The notes under the pieces are model-generated. The model searched no databases, was not told where the DNA came from, and worked only from the letters and a program-made list of their open reading frames with translations. Source: Ophiosphaerella korrae (lineage: Eukaryota > Ascomycota > Dothideomycetes > Pleosporales > Phaeosphaeriaceae). From it: a DNA stretch of 64,000 bases. This document shows, in pieces, positions 10,571-20,968 of the stretch; positions within the stretch are counted from its first letter, which is position 1, and each line of letters starts with the position of its first letter. The position numbers and the translations under genes were made by a program. The stretch covers positions 1 through 64,000 of the forward strand of contig JALNQF010000002.1 in NCBI GenBank assembly GCA_028456385.1. Direction: 5' to 3'.

Positions 10571-11432
10571 TCACTTGGCCATGCCCGGCGACGAATGGTC
10601 CAGACGAAGCAGAATGATTACACACCAACAGTGGAGAGTGGAGAGCGGCAAGGAAGAACCGATCTGGCAGTGCCGTTAAATTCACTCCACATGTACCGGC
10701 CAGTGCCTCGATAACACGGCACACCAGCTGTGCCCCAGCAGAAATAAACCATCATGGAAATCAAACAAACCTCGTAAGCATTGTTATATATACCCTGAGA
10801 AACACGGCCACATCGTCCCCTTCAACGTCAACAAGACCATAGATAACTACGCACCACACCGCCCTAACTACCTACCCAACCCAACATTCCACACACATTC
10901 CACCTCCACCGTCACACAACAAGCCCACCCCCATCCACCATGCCAACGATTGCACGACCAGCCCAGTCCAACACTCCCATGACCCCACCCACCACAATCA
11001 CGCTAACACAGCAAAGTGACAAAAACCATTTGAATTACTATTTTTATTTATTCCACTTCCCTCTACTACTACATACTATAGCTCCATCCCCCCCACCCCA
11101 CTATCACACTCCATCCCCGCCTCCCGACCCGTGTACAACGTACCACACATGCCGTACCCCCTCTTCTCCTCCGATCCTGATCGAATTTCATCTTGTCCCA
11201 CCCTTCATCGTCGCACCATGCATGCACCCGGCTGCTCACGCTAAAAAAAAAAAAGCACTCTCGCGCATAACCTGCGCGTCTGTAAAAGAAAAATGAGAGA
11301 AAGGTACGCGAAGCGACTGACACCAGTTCGACGCGCATCCCGAGGATATATCATATAAGAAAGTGATTCGACTCGACTCAACTCGACATTGCGATGTTCA
11401 AATGTACAATTAAATAAAATTTCTTTGCGTTC

Positions 11433-11463
<31 letters not shown>

Positions 11464-11477
11464 AAAAAAAGAAAGAC
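10571..11477. other. Intergenic with a C22-A17 tract
   Basis: No gene is supported. Pyrimidine- and CA-rich sequence at 10800-11200 gives open frames of low complexity. A run of 22 C followed by 17 A at 11432-11470 lies just past the stop codon of the minus-strand surface-protein gene. Confidence 0.6.
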
Positions 11478-12815
11478 CTAGAAGTTTGTCGACACCCCCG
11501 TATTCCCCTGCGGGTAAACCGCCGGATTCTCAATCCGCGTATTCCGCCTCGCAGACACGTCTCGTATGACGGGCTGTTGCGGGGCGCCGCCATAGGGATT
11601 GCTATTTCCATAGGGCCCGTCTTGGTAGTTGTTGTAGCCCTGGTCATAGTACTCTTGTGGGTTGTTCATGGGCATGCCCGGGTAGTCGGCCGAGTGGTCG
11701 GAGCGGCCCGCGGCGGAGTAGGACGAGGAAGCGTTTGAGATGCCGCGGTGGACGCCGTTTTGTTTGGTGTTGGGGGCGGCACCGAGAGCGGCGATGCCGT
11801 CTGAGTCGAGGGTCTCGCGGCGGCCGTTGACGAGCGGGTCGTTGGAGTTGACGTCGGAGTAGGTGCCGTTGGTTGGGGAGTTGGGGTTCTGGTAGCCGCC
11901 AGGGTTGCTGTTGCTATCTGAGTGGGTCATGCCGCTGGTTAGGGTGGTGGAAGCCTTGCGGCCAGAGCTGGTAGCTGTGTTGCCCCAGCCTCGGTAGCCG
12001 TTCGTGTCCTCGGCCGTTTCGGCGGTCATGTCGACGGCTGGTAACCTCGGGTCGCGGTTGGGATTGTAGTTGTACTCCTCCATCTCCTTCTTTCGCTCGT
12101 CCTCGTTGCTCTTCCGTTGTTTGCGCCTGCGCCAGAAGAGAATAGCGCCAATCACAAGCAGGGCAACGACGACGACGGGGATGACCACGGCAATGGCCGT
12201 CTTGCCGCCAGTTGAGAGCCCGCCGCTATTGTCACTCTGCGCGCCTTGCAACCGGGTGTCGGTCGAGGTTGGACGGGCCGAGCCCGACGCGAGGGCATTG
12301 GTTGGGTTTTGTGAATTGGGGCGAGTGATGACTGAAGTGACGGTAATGGGGGTTGGCGTCTCTCCGGCGACGGATTGGGATGGGGTGACCAAGATAACTG
12401 ACGTCTGCAAGTCGACTGACGGTGAAGGAGACGGTGCAGTGATGGTCTGGACGGTGGCAACCGGCGGCCGCGAACTGGCAGCCGGCGGTGCTGACGATTG
12501 GGGCGGCGGCGGCGGCGTGCTCGATGCCGGCGGAGGTGGAGGTGCTGATGAAGGCGGCGGGGCCTGTGATGGAGTGTTTACGGGCGTCTGGGATGGGGGA
12601 GGAGCGGGTGACGAGGGCGGGTCGGCTGAGGAAGCTCGGTTAGAGGGCGTTGGGGCAGGCGTGGGGACTGTGGAAGGAGTTATAGGCTGCAGGGGAGAGG
12701 ACGAAGCCGCGCGAGGAGACTGGGACTGCGATGCAGGCGGGGGCTGCGACCGCGCAGGGCTCGAGGGAGGAAGAACAGAGACAAGTAACGTACTGGCAGT
12801 GCCATTGCTCGACAT
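11478..12815 (-). CDS. Ser/Pro-rich single-pass membrane protein, Mid2-like
   Basis: A single exon of 445 residues. Residues 1-200 are Ser/Thr/Pro-rich with PPS repeats and would be heavily O-glycosylated if outside the cell. A Gly/Ser linker leads to one transmembrane helix at about 208-232 (TAIAVVIPVVVVALLVIG), followed by WRRRKQRK and a 200-residue hydrophilic tail rich in Asn, Gly and Tyr. Length and order resemble fungal Mid2-like or WSC-type wall-stress sensors, but there is no WSC cysteine domain. No signal peptide is seen at this start, so a short upstream exon carrying one may exist beyond the poly-A run at 12848-12875. Assignment rests on architecture only. Confidence 0.65.
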   Translation of the reverse strand: MSSNGTASTLLVSVLPPSSPARSQPPPASQSQSPRAASSSPLQPITPSTVPTPAPTPSNRASSADPPSSPAPPPSQTPVNTPSQAPPPSSAPPPPPASSTPPPPPQSSAPPAASSRPPVATVQTITAPSPSPSVDLQTSVILVTPSQSVAGETPTPITVTSVITRPNSQNPTNALASGSARPTSTDTRLQGAQSDNSGGLSTGGKTAIAVVIPVVVVALLVIGAILFWRRRKQRKSNEDERKKEMEEYNYNPNRDPRLPAVDMTAETAEDTNGYRGWGNTATSSGRKASTTLTSGMTHSDSNSNPGGYQNPNSPTNGTYSDVNSNDPLVNGRRETLDSDGIAALGAAPNTKQNGVHRGISNASSSYSAAGRSDHSADYPGMPMNNPQEYYDQGYNNYQDGPYGNSNPYGGAPQQPVIRDVSARRNTRIENPAVYPQGNTGVSTNF

Positions 12816-12844
12816 GATGGCGATGGCAATGGCAATGGATGGAT

Positions 12845-12875
<31 letters not shown>

Positions 12876-14166
12876 CCCAGAACAGCAGCGTCAGGCAGGA
12901 CAGCAAGGAAAAGCACACGGCGAGGCAGCGAGGCAGCGATCAGCACGGAGAAACGACGCGGCCGCGACGGCGAGGTTTCAAGGAGTGAGGGAGTTGGTGT
13001 CGCGGGATGCGACAGGCGGCGGACTTGGAAGCGTCGCTGCGAACAAAACAAAAGCTGCGCGGTTAAGCTGATGCCACTGCAGCCGGCGGTCGTCGCGCGA
13101 TGGTGCAGGAGTCGAGGAGAGGAGAGCGCTGGGAAGGGTGGAGTCGAGGCTGGAGGCGGCGATGCTAGGCGTGCAGGCAGGCCGCGAGCTAATTATTGCG
13201 CCTAGGGAGAAAGCAATGCGCGAGGAATTGGGGCATGCATTTACAATTACGGAGACGAGTCAGTCGGCAATCGAGACAGCAGCCAGTTTTGATCCTTATT
13301 AACCTTTGCAGCCGCTGCCCTGCCTGCGCATCCTGCGCCTCCTCAGGCGCCCTTGGACTGGGAAAAGCGGAGCCCATTTGTGTCTCTGCCCCGTTAGCTG
13401 CGTCCGCTTTGGGCCGCCTGGCACTGGATGCAGCGCTTGCGTGGCTGTGCTTCGGCCGCTGTGTTTCGCTCTCGACTCTGCTCCGTGCTGCACACAAGCA
13501 TTCCATGTCCAGCTCGCCTCCCGTCTCCGCCATCCTCTTCAATCCTGCCCCTGCGCATGCCGTCCTGCACAGCACTTGGCCACGCGGGTGCCCGCCTACC
13601 CTCAATTGCATCACCGCTCCCCATAGCATCATGGAGTCGCAGTTGCCAGCTTCCTGATCATTCCAAGCCCGCGCTCACCTGATTGGCCGCTCTAAATTAA
13701 GCCGATGGCGATAGTCAGAGTATCCTCGGTGCGTTGCAGCCCTCGTGTTTGGCGACACGCAGCACGCTATCGTTCGCTAGCCGACAACGAGCACCGGCTG
13801 GGTGCTCGCGCTGGGTGTTGGTAAATCTTGGGGGCAAGTCGTTCCGTGGTCTTGTATCACATGTTCTCGCGGCCTTCCCTGATCAGCTTCGTGCCAATAT
13901 TGATGCACGCGCTCATTTCCACCACTCATGCAGTGGTCCCTTCAAGCATTGCGAATTACCCGTAGGGCTAGCTAGCTCTGCACCGCGAGATGTTCTTTGC
14001 TTCCATCGCCTGCCACGCTTAGTGTGCCTTTCGCCTATTTACCTCGCATGCACGCCATTGCGTCCAGCACCATGTCCAGATGCGACCATCAGCAGAGCCC
14101 ACCCCAGCCAACCGCGAATAGTCAGCGCTGCATGGCTGCTGCTGGCACTGAGTGCGACACGTCTGC
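12816..14166. other. Long intergenic region with A28 tract
   Basis: 28 A at 12848-12875 sit about 33 bp upstream of the surface-protein start. The remaining 1.3 kb is GC-rich with overlapping open frames on both strands, none with a recognisable domain, consistent with 5' regulatory sequence of the gene to the left and 3' sequence of the gene to the right. Confidence 0.5.
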
Positions 14167-15146
14167 CTATACCAAGCCTGGAATCACCGCCTTCCTGCCT
14201 TCTAGCTTGTCCTTGCCAAACTTCTTTTCATACCACCGCTTGCCCTGCAGCGCCCGCGGCAGCATGGTCGCCACCTCGTTGACCAAAAAGTTGCGGCCTG
14301 GATGGAACGCCCACCCGCCAACCATCCACCACCCCGCCCACTCAATCCACTCGCACAGATAATGCGCATGCAACACATAGCGGAATAGCCCATTCTTCGG
14401 CACCATGTACACCTTGTCCACGCCCTCCACCGCCGTGCCCTCCTCCCGCGCCAGCCGTTCCTGCTTGCGCTTCGCCGCCCGCCTGATCTCGCGCAAATCG
14501 TCGTCGTGAAATATATTCGCCAGCAGCCCCCAGCACCAGACAACCAACCCCGTGAACATCCGTCCAGACCGCGCACCCCAGTGCGCCTGCGTCGTTGGCC
14601 CATACCCCGCGAGATACCCGCCAATCGACACCGCGTTCATGACCTGAAAGCAAAACGCCATGGCCCACACGAACGGGTGCATCGGCGACATGCTCGGGTT
14701 GAGCACCAGCGGCGCCAGAATCGCGCGGTACAGATAGTGAACTACCTGCGCTTCTTAGTCCCGTCAAAGTCAAGATACTCTCGTCTTTACGGATAACATA
14801 CAAAGCACCCCGCCAGCGTCCAATTGCCCCACGGTAGCTCTGCGATCCCGAGCTCGCGCGGCAACGCGTACATCATGTACAGCAGCGTCACGAAGCCTGC
14901 GGATTCCATCGTTGCCCAGCCCAGCGCGCCGGGGATGTTCCAGCGCGACGCGACCGACGTTTTGCCCTGCGGGTACCAGTCGAGCACCCATTGCAGCGTC
15001 GTGACCTATAGACCACCAGGTGAGCAGACGTGAATGCGAATTAGTGAGGGACAAGGCAGGCTTACCAGCGGGAAGTACGCCCAGATCTGGCAGATGAGAT
15101 CCCAGTGCTCGCGCGAGGGGGGGAGCCAGGATTCTATGAGCGCCAT
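14167..15146 (-). CDS. 3-oxo-5-alpha-steroid 4-dehydrogenase family membrane enzyme
   Basis: Exons 15146-15066, 15005-14802 and 14745-14167 join in phase 0 to 287 residues. The C-terminal domain shows the hallmark order of the steroid 5-alpha-reductase family: WAMAFCFQVMNAVSIGGYL, a central hydrophilic loop, a YVLHAHYLCEWIEW membrane segment, then FLVNEVATMLPRALQGKRWY and a closing KKFGKDKLEGRKAVIPGLV. These enzymes reduce enone double bonds of sterols or polyprenols in the ER membrane with NADPH; the substrate cannot be told from sequence here. Several hydrophobic helices fit a multi-pass ER protein. All introns are canonical and no break is seen, unlike its neighbours on the right. Confidence 0.85.
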
Positions 15147-15809
15147 TAGGAGTGCGTGTTGCGTTTGGAAGGTGAGGATGCGAGCGAGCACGAAATAACG
15201 TGTCGTCCATGTGGTGAGGTCATTGCGTCCAGTGCCAAGATTGCAGTCTTCAATTAGCCGCGCGGATGTGGTGAGAACTTCCAACATCGGACTTGACGTT
15301 TGTTGATGTCTCTACCAGTGGGACATTGTTCGGGATACATGCCTACCAGTCTGCGTAGGTAAACTATTTGCTAGTTTGAGAACAAGAGTATACCATCGAA
15401 GCCAGTAAATTTGAGGCGACACAATGACCCTATAATACTTTACTACTTCTGTGAACTTCTCGGAATAACAGACTGCACACAATGTATATTACAACTATAT
15501 TCTAAACAGGGTTAAAGTACACCTCTCTATTCTTGGGATATGCGTAGAGTTGGTGTCGGACGACCAGTTAGAAACAGCCCCAACATATAATAAAGTTTTG
15601 GTTGCTCCTGTTGCCCAAAAATTCCTAAACCTGTGCCGCATACAAGTGCGACCTTTATAATCCGAACGAGATCCAGTTCAAAGTGTTACTTCGCTCTCCC
15701 TAACTCACTCAAACCCCACACATCCGGTCTAATATACAACTCCACCCCTTCTACGTGCCTCTGCACAAACAACTAGGTCCATCAACTAGTACCCTGGATA
15801 CTTTCCAAC
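15147..15809. other. Intergenic
   Basis: About 660 bp of AT-rich sequence followed by a pyrimidine-rich leader at 15700-15800. No gene is supported. Confidence 0.4.
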
Positions 15810-16440
15810 TATGCCTGAACTGACTGCCGACATTCCACTTCGACCACTCCCCCTCTGTCGCAGCTTTTGCCGTCCCAAAATCAGCCTACCTCGCCGCTCG
15901 CCCGGATGCCACCCTTCAGCTACATCGCAACAAGCACACTCGTGCTAGACGCCGGCGGTGCGTCCACGCCCCGTGTGCTCCTCCTCCAGCGCGCCGCCAG
16001 CGACTCGGACCCCAACCTCTGGGAGCCCCCAGGCGGCGCCTGCGACGACAGCGACACCACCATTCTGCACGCCGCTGCACGCGAACTCTGGGAGGAGGCG
16101 GGGCTAACGACCAGCAAGCATCACCGGACTCGTTGGCAGCCCGTATTTCTACACGCTCGACGACGGGGAGCAAGGTATGCCAGTTCCAATTTGCCGTCAA
16201 TGTCGAGGCGGCACAGGTAGTGCTGGACCCGGCGGAGCACCAGCGCTTCGTGTGGGCGAGTGAAGACGAGGTTAGAGCGGGGAGCGTGCGTGGTGTGGAG
16301 CTGGAGTTTACGCGGGGGGGAGGTTGAGCAGAACGGTGCGGCTGGCGTTTGAGTCTTTCAGGGAGAGTGGGGAAAGGGCAAGGGACGCACGAGAGAGGGG
16401 TTGGGATGGAGAAGGTTTGTGTTGGTCGTGTCCCACCTAA
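15810..16440 (+). pseudogene. NUDIX hydrolase, frame-disrupted
   Basis: The parts of a fungal NUDIX protein occur in order but in different frames: SPSVAAFAVPKSAYLAARPD (about 15850-15905), SYIATSTLVLD with RVLLLQRAASD and the Nudix box ending AARELWEEAGL (15915-16110), GSPYFYTLDDGEQ (about 16134-16173), then CQFQFAVNVEAAQVVLDP with FVWASEDEV (16175-16320), and finally TVRLAFESF in another frame. NUDIX enzymes cleave nucleoside diphosphate-linked compounds. At least three frame changes without splice signals make this a pseudogene unless the assembly is wrong here. The sequence is GC-rich and shows no RIP pattern, so the loss is by indels. Confidence 0.7.
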
Positions 16441-16689
16441 GGAGGGCAAGTAGGTGGTTGCTCGTAACTCTTGTTATAGTACGAATTCTATTTACTCTGC
16501 GAGTATTCTCTAGTAGGCTAATTTTTTATTTTTTTTTTATATTTTTTTTTCCCCAGGTAATTAGAATACAAGGTAGATTCCAAAGAACAAAAGGTATTCC
16601 TGAATACCAAGATAAGAGCAGATTGGAGATTGATTCACAAGGAGTTATCCTCTAAGCCGAATAACCCCCTCCATTAGAATCGGGCTAAG

Positions 16690-18753
16690 ACTTACGCAGC
16701 TCAAACAATATCAAACCTCTTCTCAAATATCCCCCATCACGAGCCAACATACTCATCGCCTCTCCCTTCATCAGCCCCGTGAACATAGCACTCGCCCACA
16801 AGCATGTACCGCCTACCCATGGGGCCGTACGCAAAACGGCACCTTGGCGCCAAAAAGAATGCAAACCATATCCCCCTTTTCCAATGCTGCCGGCCCAAGC
16901 ACATAATACCCTTTTTCTTGGTCCGCGCAAAGATGCGCCCGTCGGATGCCAATGTTGCCCATCGGCTCCACTGCGCTGCTCATGGTCCCCTTCCCCCTCT
17001 GTCTGCCCTGCCACCTCGCAAATCGCCTCCGATACGACTCTGGATGCTCCCAGCGTCTCGACGATATACCTTGCTGCCTTGTGCAGCCACACACCATCTA
17101 GAATCTCGTGATAGGGTTTACATTCGTGGCCCGCGGCTTGCACGCAGCCGTTGCCTTAGTGTCTGCATGAAGGCGAAGAACACCGGGTCGCCATTCACGT
17201 ATATCTCCTCCAAGCCGAAGCGCCCGTTCCCGCAGATTTCGTGCCAGAGTCGCTCGATTGTTGTACGTGGTTGGTCGCCGGCCTTTGTGTGTACAAGTCA
17301 CTGGCGCGCAAGCAGGTGAGAACATGTCTCGACAACATCGATCTTGACGCCATGTGCTTGGAGCACGGGGCCGCCGTCATCTACAATCTCAAGCTTTGGG
17401 GTTGAATCGCCGTGAGCACGGTGTGGATAGATTGGCTCGGCTAGGATGATGCTCCCAGACGTTCGCCAGTCGGGCACCCAAGATGGCAGCGTGCGTTCGT
17501 CTCGCCGCCATACTTCCAGGCTCTTTTCTGCCTGGAGCGCCGGTTCGCATTGGGAAGGCAAGCTCTGGCACGCATGTTGTGTGTGGACGCCAGTACGATG
17601 CACGCTGCGGACGGGTTGTGTCTGTACGATCCGCACCGCGACATCGACGTACGTCTGCTCCACGCTCTTCGTGTAGTCTGCGTCAATCGCCACGGGCCCA
17701 CAGCTGAGAGGGTGGAGCGAGCGAGCGAACAGAGAAGTGGCCGAGGAAGGCAAAAAAAAAAAAACCCCCCCGGTCTCTGTCGTCGCTGAACTGGAGGTGG
17801 CGCGATCGCTGCAAGCTCATAGACGAAATTGAAACGGTTCGCATGGTGCGTCCGTTCGTCGGGCTCGATGAAGCGGCGGAACAGAAAGGAGATGGATGTC
17901 TGAGGTGCTGATTGCGAGCGTGCTGCGGAGATGGTGATAGGTCTTCTTCAGTCGCTCGCACACGCTGGCTAGCATGTCCCATTCGATTGTCTCATCGCCC
18001 CCAAATCAGAGTAGCCGGCGTGCTAGTTCCGATTTCCTGTACGATCCAGCCGCGTTTTTGAACTATTGTCTTTTCAGCGTTCTTAGTTCTTGGGGGATCG
18101 TCGTGGTTCTGGTATATTTCTAAAAACATATACCCAGGCGCGGTCAGTCAAGGCTTGGAGTGCCTCGCGATTCTCCCGAACGTGATTTTCTAGGTCTACC
18201 GCTTCTCGATTAAAAGATATGCCGTCTACCGAAGGACTACCAAGGGCCTGATCAAGCTCGTGAATAAGACCAAAAGCTGACGCTGCCTCCTGCTTTGTGT
18301 CTAACCCAAGCCATAACCAATACATGGGCTGCATCTCGGTAGATCCTGTCCATGAATTAATTGCACCTGCTGCCCTCTTTCCACAGGGTCCTCCTGGTTT
18401 ATACAACACTGGTCCGCCCAGATTCGACGCGACTGACCTGTAAGTCGCAGTTGGCGCAAGGCTGCAAAGGCTGATCCTCCTTTAAGCGCCAGCACCCTTT
18501 CCCTACCGTTCTCGTCACGCACCGAGATGCTGTATGTACTCAGAGGTGGCCCTGGTTCTGCCCAAACGTAGGAGAGTGCCTCATAAGTTCCCTTAGAGTT
18601 GATAGGAACTGTTTCGAGGGTTCCTACCAACCTATCGTCTATACGACCGGTATCGAGCGTGAGCGTGAGCATTCGTATAGTATCATTGTTCTTCAATGAT
18701 CTATAGTGGTATTGAGCTGTCTCTGTGGGGTTCTCCGTGGGCTGCAGTTTCAT
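16690..18753 (-). pseudogene. HET-domain (heterokaryon incompatibility) gene, multiply frameshifted
   Basis: Starting at ATG 18753, the N-terminal part has the HET signature: YEALSYVWAEPGP, then RIWADQCCINQEDPVERGQQ. Right after this the frame changes twice within about 60 bp (FMDRIYRDAAHVLV, then WLGLDTKQEAASAF). Later family blocks occur in scattered frames: DADYTKSVEQTYVDVAVRI and LPSWVPDW near 17450-17700, and a C-terminal GYYVLGPAALEKGDMVCILF with RRYMLVGECYVHG near 16770-16920. A run of 13 A next to 8 C at 17752-17771 interrupts it. HET proteins trigger cell death after fusion of unlike individuals, and such genes are polymorphic and often lost. The breaks are indels, not C-to-T stops. 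Confidence 0.8.
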
Positions 18754-19803
18754 TGAATTTTTTTTCTGGAATGCATATGCTATTGCTGCCCACCAAACAG
18801 GGTGGTTCTTGATAAGATTGATGCGATATTGGTAAATACTCTTTCGACCACCAAACTATCGCTATATTGCTAAAAAGGCTGCGATTTTTTTAGGCTGGAG
18901 TTCATACAGTTGATGATACTTTGAGCCTGCCATTTCCCAAATGAGGCTCAAAACACTCCCAATTGCTAAAATAGAATCTTGAATCCTTGAAATTGTTTTG
19001 TGATGATTGGAGGAACCAACTTTGCGGGGCCTTGTATGAGGATTGGCTAAAATATCAAGCAGATGACCTAGCTGCATAATGTGCCCAGCATTGGCAAGAT
19101 ATCGAACAACCTATAAAGACCTATAGATACCAGCCAGTTGTGCTGAATCATGTTGCATCGCTGAATACGAAAGGCGCGGGCTATTCGGCTCCGTGTTGAC
19201 TTTTTTGGGTAAGCTGCTCTCTCTACAAGATATGTAATCTGTATATTATATATAAGGTAATCTTGGTAGTATTAATCTTCTAGGGGGAATAGCGTCCTTG
19301 TATGGTACCTAATGCTACGCAAAGGCTAATTTGCCAAAATCTTCTATTTGAAATCTTGAAATCTAGAGTAGTTGCCTGCTCTGTGCATGCGGGTGATATC
19401 TGGGGGCTGAATTGCTAGCGTAGGGGCCGAATAGTTTGCGCCAATAAGAAGGACTGGAGGATCATAATTGTACTCACCAGATCAACCCACTATTCACATA
19501 TTGGTCGCGGCTGCCTATCAGCCTTCCTGCAAGTGCACACCTTCTGTGCCTCTGCCGCCATAATGATTGTGTTAGGCATGATGAGGCTCAAACGCCGAAG
19601 CTGTCTAACTCTTATTCATATGGGGTACTGCCTGCTGTAAACCTCTTGCTCACTATATAAGAAAATCCTTAATCTTACCGACACAACTTCCGCATCGAGT
19701 ATCAAGATTTCTCTTGGGTATTACAGGCTGGTGTTCCCCCCCCCCCCCCCCCAGCATCACCTACTTTGCTATTATCGACTCTATTTGCAACTCACTTATC
19801 ACC
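18754..19803. other. Intergenic with a C17 tract
   Basis: AT-rich sequence without a supported gene. A run of 17 C lies at 19736-19752, about 50 bp before the start codon of the RelA/SpoT-like gene. Confidence 0.5.
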
Positions 19804-20968
19804 ATGAATCCAATGATTAATCCTCCACCATGCGACTCGGAAGTCTTCACGTTAGTAAACACATATAAACAGCCAGAGGTGCGACAGCATTACGAGACGC
19901 TCGCAGCAGTGACGAAGGAAGATTGCGAAAAGCTGCTCAGTAGCTTAGATATCAAAGGGGGTAGTCACCTGCCGCACAAAAGACCCTAGCTCTCTTGAAA
20001 AAAAAAAAAAAAAAAAAAGCTCAAGGGCATGGCAAAGGAGCTGGAATTCCGGGAATGGGTTTCAAAGCACAAAGACATCACCAAACACCATGAGATGGGC
20101 GACCTCGCCGGCGTTCGCATTGGGCTGTACTTACCCGGCGACGTTATCACAGTTGGGAAGGAGATTCAAAAGCGCTTTGTGCAGAAACATCTCTTTGGAA
20201 CGGTCACGGGCGGGCGAAGTGCAGCCCAAGGCCGAAACCTGGACATCGATAGCCACGGACATGGGATATGGATGTCGCAAGATGTTCGCGGCTCCGATGA
20301 GCACTGGGAACACTCGGGATACAAGTCGTGGCAGATAGTAGTCGGCTGGAAAGAGCCATTGCCCAAGGATCTGGACGCGCTTAGTGTAGAGATACAGGTT
20401 GGCACGGTGGTAACGCAAGCCTGGGCTGAGATACAACACAACATCATCTACAAAAGGCCCACCGACATGCTTGCTACGCCGACTATGAAGCGGATGATCG
20501 ATGCCGCCAATGGTCTGGCAATCACCACCCGAGATCATGCTCAGGGAACTAGAACGAAGCATCGCACAAGCCAGAAAAGAAGCAGATGCGCGAAATCGAG
20601 AACCCCTCTCACCCCCAGATGAGATTATAAAGTGGTTCAACAAGACGTACGTGATACACATGCAAGAGGAGGAACGTTCGCGCTGGGTTTCCCACTGGAG
20701 CTCAGCTAGGCAATTCGATGACTTATGGGATAACACTCACCTTCCACGCAAAGTGAATGGCTTCAATACCAACCACAAGGTTATACTTTGTCCCCACAAT
20801 CTCAAGAAGCTAATTGAAATACTGGGGATTCTACAGCCTAAGACGGAAACTGGTCAGTTGGACTTTTTGCTCCTTCTCATCGAAGCTCTAGGCTATTCTC
20901 CCGGAGAAAAAAACCCTGGGGCCAAAGTTCTTACGTCTCATCGCCGAAGAAGGTTTGCTGACTACTGA
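19804..20968 (+). pseudogene. RelA/SpoT-like nucleotidyltransferase-domain gene, frame-disrupted
   Basis: ATG 19804 has a good context (CACCATG). The N-terminal 60 residues run to about 19960, then the frame is lost before a 21-A tract at 19998-20018. The main block, 20029-20525, carries RelA/SpoT features: EMGDLAGVRIGLYLPGD, GYKSWQIVVGW, and VEIQVGTVVTQAWAEIQHNI ending IYK. The frame changes again near 20525 and continues as EIMLRELERSIAQARKEADA to a stop at 20966-20968. RelA/SpoT domains synthesise (p)ppGpp-type alarmones in bacteria; related domains occur in filamentous fungi with largely unknown roles. Two indel-type breaks suggest a dead gene. The A21 tract, if miscounted, could explain one of them. 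Confidence 0.7.

Noticed and set aside
10940..11338. Open frames on both strands (118 and 89 codons)
   Set aside because: Low-complexity pyrimidine/CA-rich sequence with no domain, no splice-linked extension and homopolymers inside.
12070..12846. 258-codon plus-strand open frame
   Set aside because: It is the Gly/Ala/Glu-rich mirror frame of the Ser/Pro-rich minus-strand surface-protein gene.
13189..13682. Overlapping open frames of up to 153 codons on both strands
   Set aside because: GC-rich intergenic DNA gives long frames by chance; translations are Cys/Arg/Ser-rich without any recognisable motif.
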